From: RGIG3009 sp964433065
Lineage (GTDB): Bacteria; Bacillota; Clostridia; Oscillospirales; Acutalibacteraceae
Length of the DNA stretch: 7,888 nt
Assembly (NCBI GenBank): GCA_964433065.1
Contig: CAYSPZ010000072.1
Span: 1 to 7,888, forward strand
Reading direction: 5' to 3'
Part shown: positions 7,517 through 7,888 of the stretch, one piece after another
How positions within the stretch are numbered: the first letter of the stretch is position 1
Layout of the letters: each line of letters starts with the position of its first letter
Position numbers and translations under genes: made by a program
Notes under the pieces: model-generated
Databases searched by the model: none
Told to the model about the DNA's origin: nothing
Seen by the model: the letters and a program-made list of their open reading frames with translations, nothing else

Positions 7517-7549
7517 ACCCGCCGGTCGCAATTAAAATTGCGGGCGGGT
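7517..7549 (-). other. Long GC-rich hairpin in the pheA 5' untranslated region
   Basis: On the minus strand ACCCGCC (7549-7543) pairs with GGCGGGT (7523-7517), and directly inside it CGCAAT (7542-7537) pairs with ATTGCG (7532-7527) around a TTTA loop. This gives 13 base pairs, with a three-base bulge (ACC) on the 3' side. It lies after the attenuator terminator and ends 13 bases before the pheA ribosome binding site. It is not directly followed by a T-tract, so it does not look like a standard terminator. Two smaller hairpins, CGGG/CCCG at 7555-7545 and CGACC/GGTCG at 7528-7515, would each exclude it. Role unknown: mRNA stabiliser, translational control or a second switch are possible. Confidence 0.6.
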
Positions 7550-7573
7550 GCCCCGGAACCTTGTTGTTTTCAC

Positions 7574-7623
7574 AATAAAAAATCCGCATCCTGCTTGCCT
7601 TTTAAGGCATAAGCGGCTGCGGA
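7574..7623 (-). terminator. Rho-independent terminator (attenuator) in the pheA leader
   Basis: On the minus strand an imperfect hairpin (7623-7583) is followed by six T residues (7582-7577) and then ATT. From the base up, TCCGCA pairs with TGCGGA, then after a G/A mismatch CC pairs with GG, then GCTT with AAGC, then GCCT with AGGC around a TAAA loop; small bulges separate the blocks. The base of the stem abuts the T-tract, as in efficient intrinsic terminators. It lies between the leader peptide stop (7655) and the pheA start (7489), so it can only act as an attenuator for the operon. Confidence 0.85.
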
Positions 7624-7685
7624 CTGTCCGTCGTCGATACGCCGGATGATACGTTCATCCAAAAATCGCGTGAAACGGGCAGTCC
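7621..7685 (-). promoter_or_regulatory. Candidate antiterminator stem overlapping the leader ORF and terminator base
   Basis: The segment 7685-7675 (GGACTGCCCGT, leader codons 13 to 17) is complementary to 7631-7621 (ACGGACAGTCC) at 10 of 11 positions, the exception being one C/A mismatch. The distal arm includes the three bases TCC (7623-7621) at the base of the terminator stem. If this stem formed, the terminator would end three bases short of its T-tract and should work poorly. A small hairpin GGATGA/TCATCC (7660-7644) sits inside the loop and contains the leader stop codon. The pairing is seen in the sequence; its regulatory role is inferred. Confidence 0.55.
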
Positions 7686-7723
7686 TTCGTAAAATAATAA
7701 AATCGACATGCTTTTGCGAACAT
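7655..7723 (-). CDS. Phe/Tyr-rich leader peptide of the aromatic operon (22 aa)
   Basis: This short ORF starts 7 bases after AGAGGTG (7737-7731). It begins MFAKACRFYYF and its second half begins TKDCPFHA, ending in IFG before TGA. Seven of 22 residues are aromatic: Phe at 2, 8, 11, 17 and 21, and Tyr at 9 and 10. The control run is Phe-Tyr-Tyr-Phe at codons 8-11 (7702-7691). The ORF sits between a promoter and an intrinsic terminator upstream of pheA, which is the arrangement of known ribosome-mediated attenuators such as E. coli pheL. The peptide itself probably has no function; translation is the sensor. Stalling at codons 8-9 would place the ribosome front at about 7690-7687, leaving the antiterminator arm at 7685 free, whereas unhindered translation would cover that arm. 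The two other frames here are also open but lack this start context. Confidence 0.75.
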   Translation of the reverse strand: MFAKACRFYYFTKDCPFHAIFG

Positions 7724-7730
7724 TCCGTTT

Positions 7731-7737
7731 CACCTCT
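7731..7737 (-). promoter_or_regulatory. Ribosome binding site of the leader peptide
   Basis: The minus strand reads AGAGGTG, a good Shine-Dalgarno match, 7 bases before the ATG at 7723. It decides the leader reading frame: the alternative GTG at 7733 lies inside this element and has no site of its own. Confidence 0.75.
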
Positions 7738-7759
7738 TGTCGTAAAAATGTATATTTAT

Positions 7760-7788
7760 ACTTTATAGCAAGTTTTTATGAATGTCAA
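7760..7788 (-). promoter_or_regulatory. Sigma-A-type promoter of the aromatic operon
   Basis: On the minus strand a perfect TTGACA -35 box lies at 7788-7783. The -10 box can be read as TATAAA (7767-7762, 15-base spacer, 5/6 match) or TAAAGT (7765-7760, 17-base spacer, 4/6 match), within a very AT-rich stretch. Transcription would begin near 7752-7757, giving a leader RNA of about 265 bases before pheA. It is the only convincing minus-strand promoter in the window and probably drives all eight genes. Confidence 0.75.
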
Positions 7789-7828
7789 GAAAAAAGTGCG
7801 ATTTTCTGCACAAAAAAGAATTTAGGTC

Positions 7829-7857
7829 TTGCAAAATCACATAAAACCGTGTAAAAT
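7829..7857 (+). promoter_or_regulatory. Possible divergent promoter on the plus strand
   Basis: TTGCAA (7829-7834) and TAAAAT (7852-7857) are separated by 17 bases, matching sigma-A consensus at 4/6 and 5/6. It would read rightward out of the window toward a gene that is not visible. AT-rich DNA produces such matches by chance, so this is tentative. Confidence 0.3.
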
Positions 7858-7864
7858 GATTACT

Positions 7865-7880
7865 GCCCGTTTTAACAGGC
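7865..7880. repeat. Short inverted repeat at the right edge
   Basis: GCCCGT and ACAGGC flank a TTTA spacer; with one G/T wobble they form a 6-base-pair hairpin. On the minus strand the sequence after it is T-rich only weakly (AGTAATCATTTT), so it is a poor terminator for an upstream gene. On the plus strand it would lie at the start of any transcript from the possible divergent promoter. Function is undetermined. Confidence 0.35.
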
Positions 7881-7888
7881 AAACATCC

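Noticed and set aside
7490..7750. A T-box riboswitch ahead of pheA
   Set aside because: No match to the conserved T-box antiterminator core (AGGGTGGNACCGCG) was seen; the translated leader with aromatic codons explains the region better.
7790..7811. The GTGC/GCAC palindrome followed by T6 as a terminator of an upstream gene
   Set aside because: The stem has only four base pairs and an eight-base loop, too weak to call a terminator; it is kept only as a possible operator-like motif.
1..7888. Mobile elements, CRISPR arrays, tRNA or rRNA genes
   Set aside because: No tandem repeats with spacers, transposase motifs, long terminal inverted repeats or RNA-gene signatures were found on either strand.

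Overview
The minus strand of this window holds one compact operon for aromatic amino acid biosynthesis. It is read from right (about 7755) to left and runs off the left edge. In transcription order the genes are pheA (chorismate mutase/prephenate dehydratase), aroB, aroC, a fused aroE-aroK, aroQ, aroA, tyrA and a DAHP synthase gene that the window cuts. Together they cover all seven steps from PEP and erythrose 4-phosphate to chorismate, plus the two branches toward phenylalanine and tyrosine. Only the final aminotransferase is missing. No convincing plus-strand gene is present.

The gene types suggest an anaerobic Gram-positive of the class Clostridia, possibly an Oscillospirales/Ruminococcaceae-like gut bacterium. 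The pointers are the clostridial flavour of the CM-PDT protein, the type II dehydroquinase, the ESGSTLRF-type EPSP synthase, the strong GGAGG ribosome binding sites, and a GC-rich coding region next to an AT-rich promoter. This assignment is inference from family resemblance, not a search.

Layout: 1-552 DAHP synthase (N-terminal 184 residues only); 559-1419 tyrA; 1406-2617 aroA; 2614-3045 aroQ; 3026-4279 aroE-aroK; 4276-5370 aroC; 5367-6386 aroB; 6401-7489 pheA; 7490-7888 a 399-base regulatory region. Junctions are -4 to -20 bases (overlaps) or gaps of 6-14 bases, and three are ATGA start/stop overlaps, so translation is probably coupled throughout. For five genes the longest open frame begins upstream of the real start. 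Start choices here rest on conserved N-termini and ribosome binding sites.

The most interesting part is the leader upstream of pheA. A promoter with a perfect TTGACA box is followed by a well-placed ribosome binding site and a 22-codon leader peptide with five Phe and two Tyr codons, including a Phe-Tyr-Tyr-Phe run. A strong intrinsic terminator follows, about 85 bases before pheA. A segment inside the leader coding region, just past the Phe-Tyr-Tyr-Phe codons, is complementary (10 of 11 bases) to a segment overlapping the base of the terminator stem. This fits ribosome-mediated attenuation in response to Phe/Tyr-tRNA charging, with the antiterminator arm inside the leader ORF. A second long hairpin lies between the terminator and the pheA ribosome binding site and has no assigned role.
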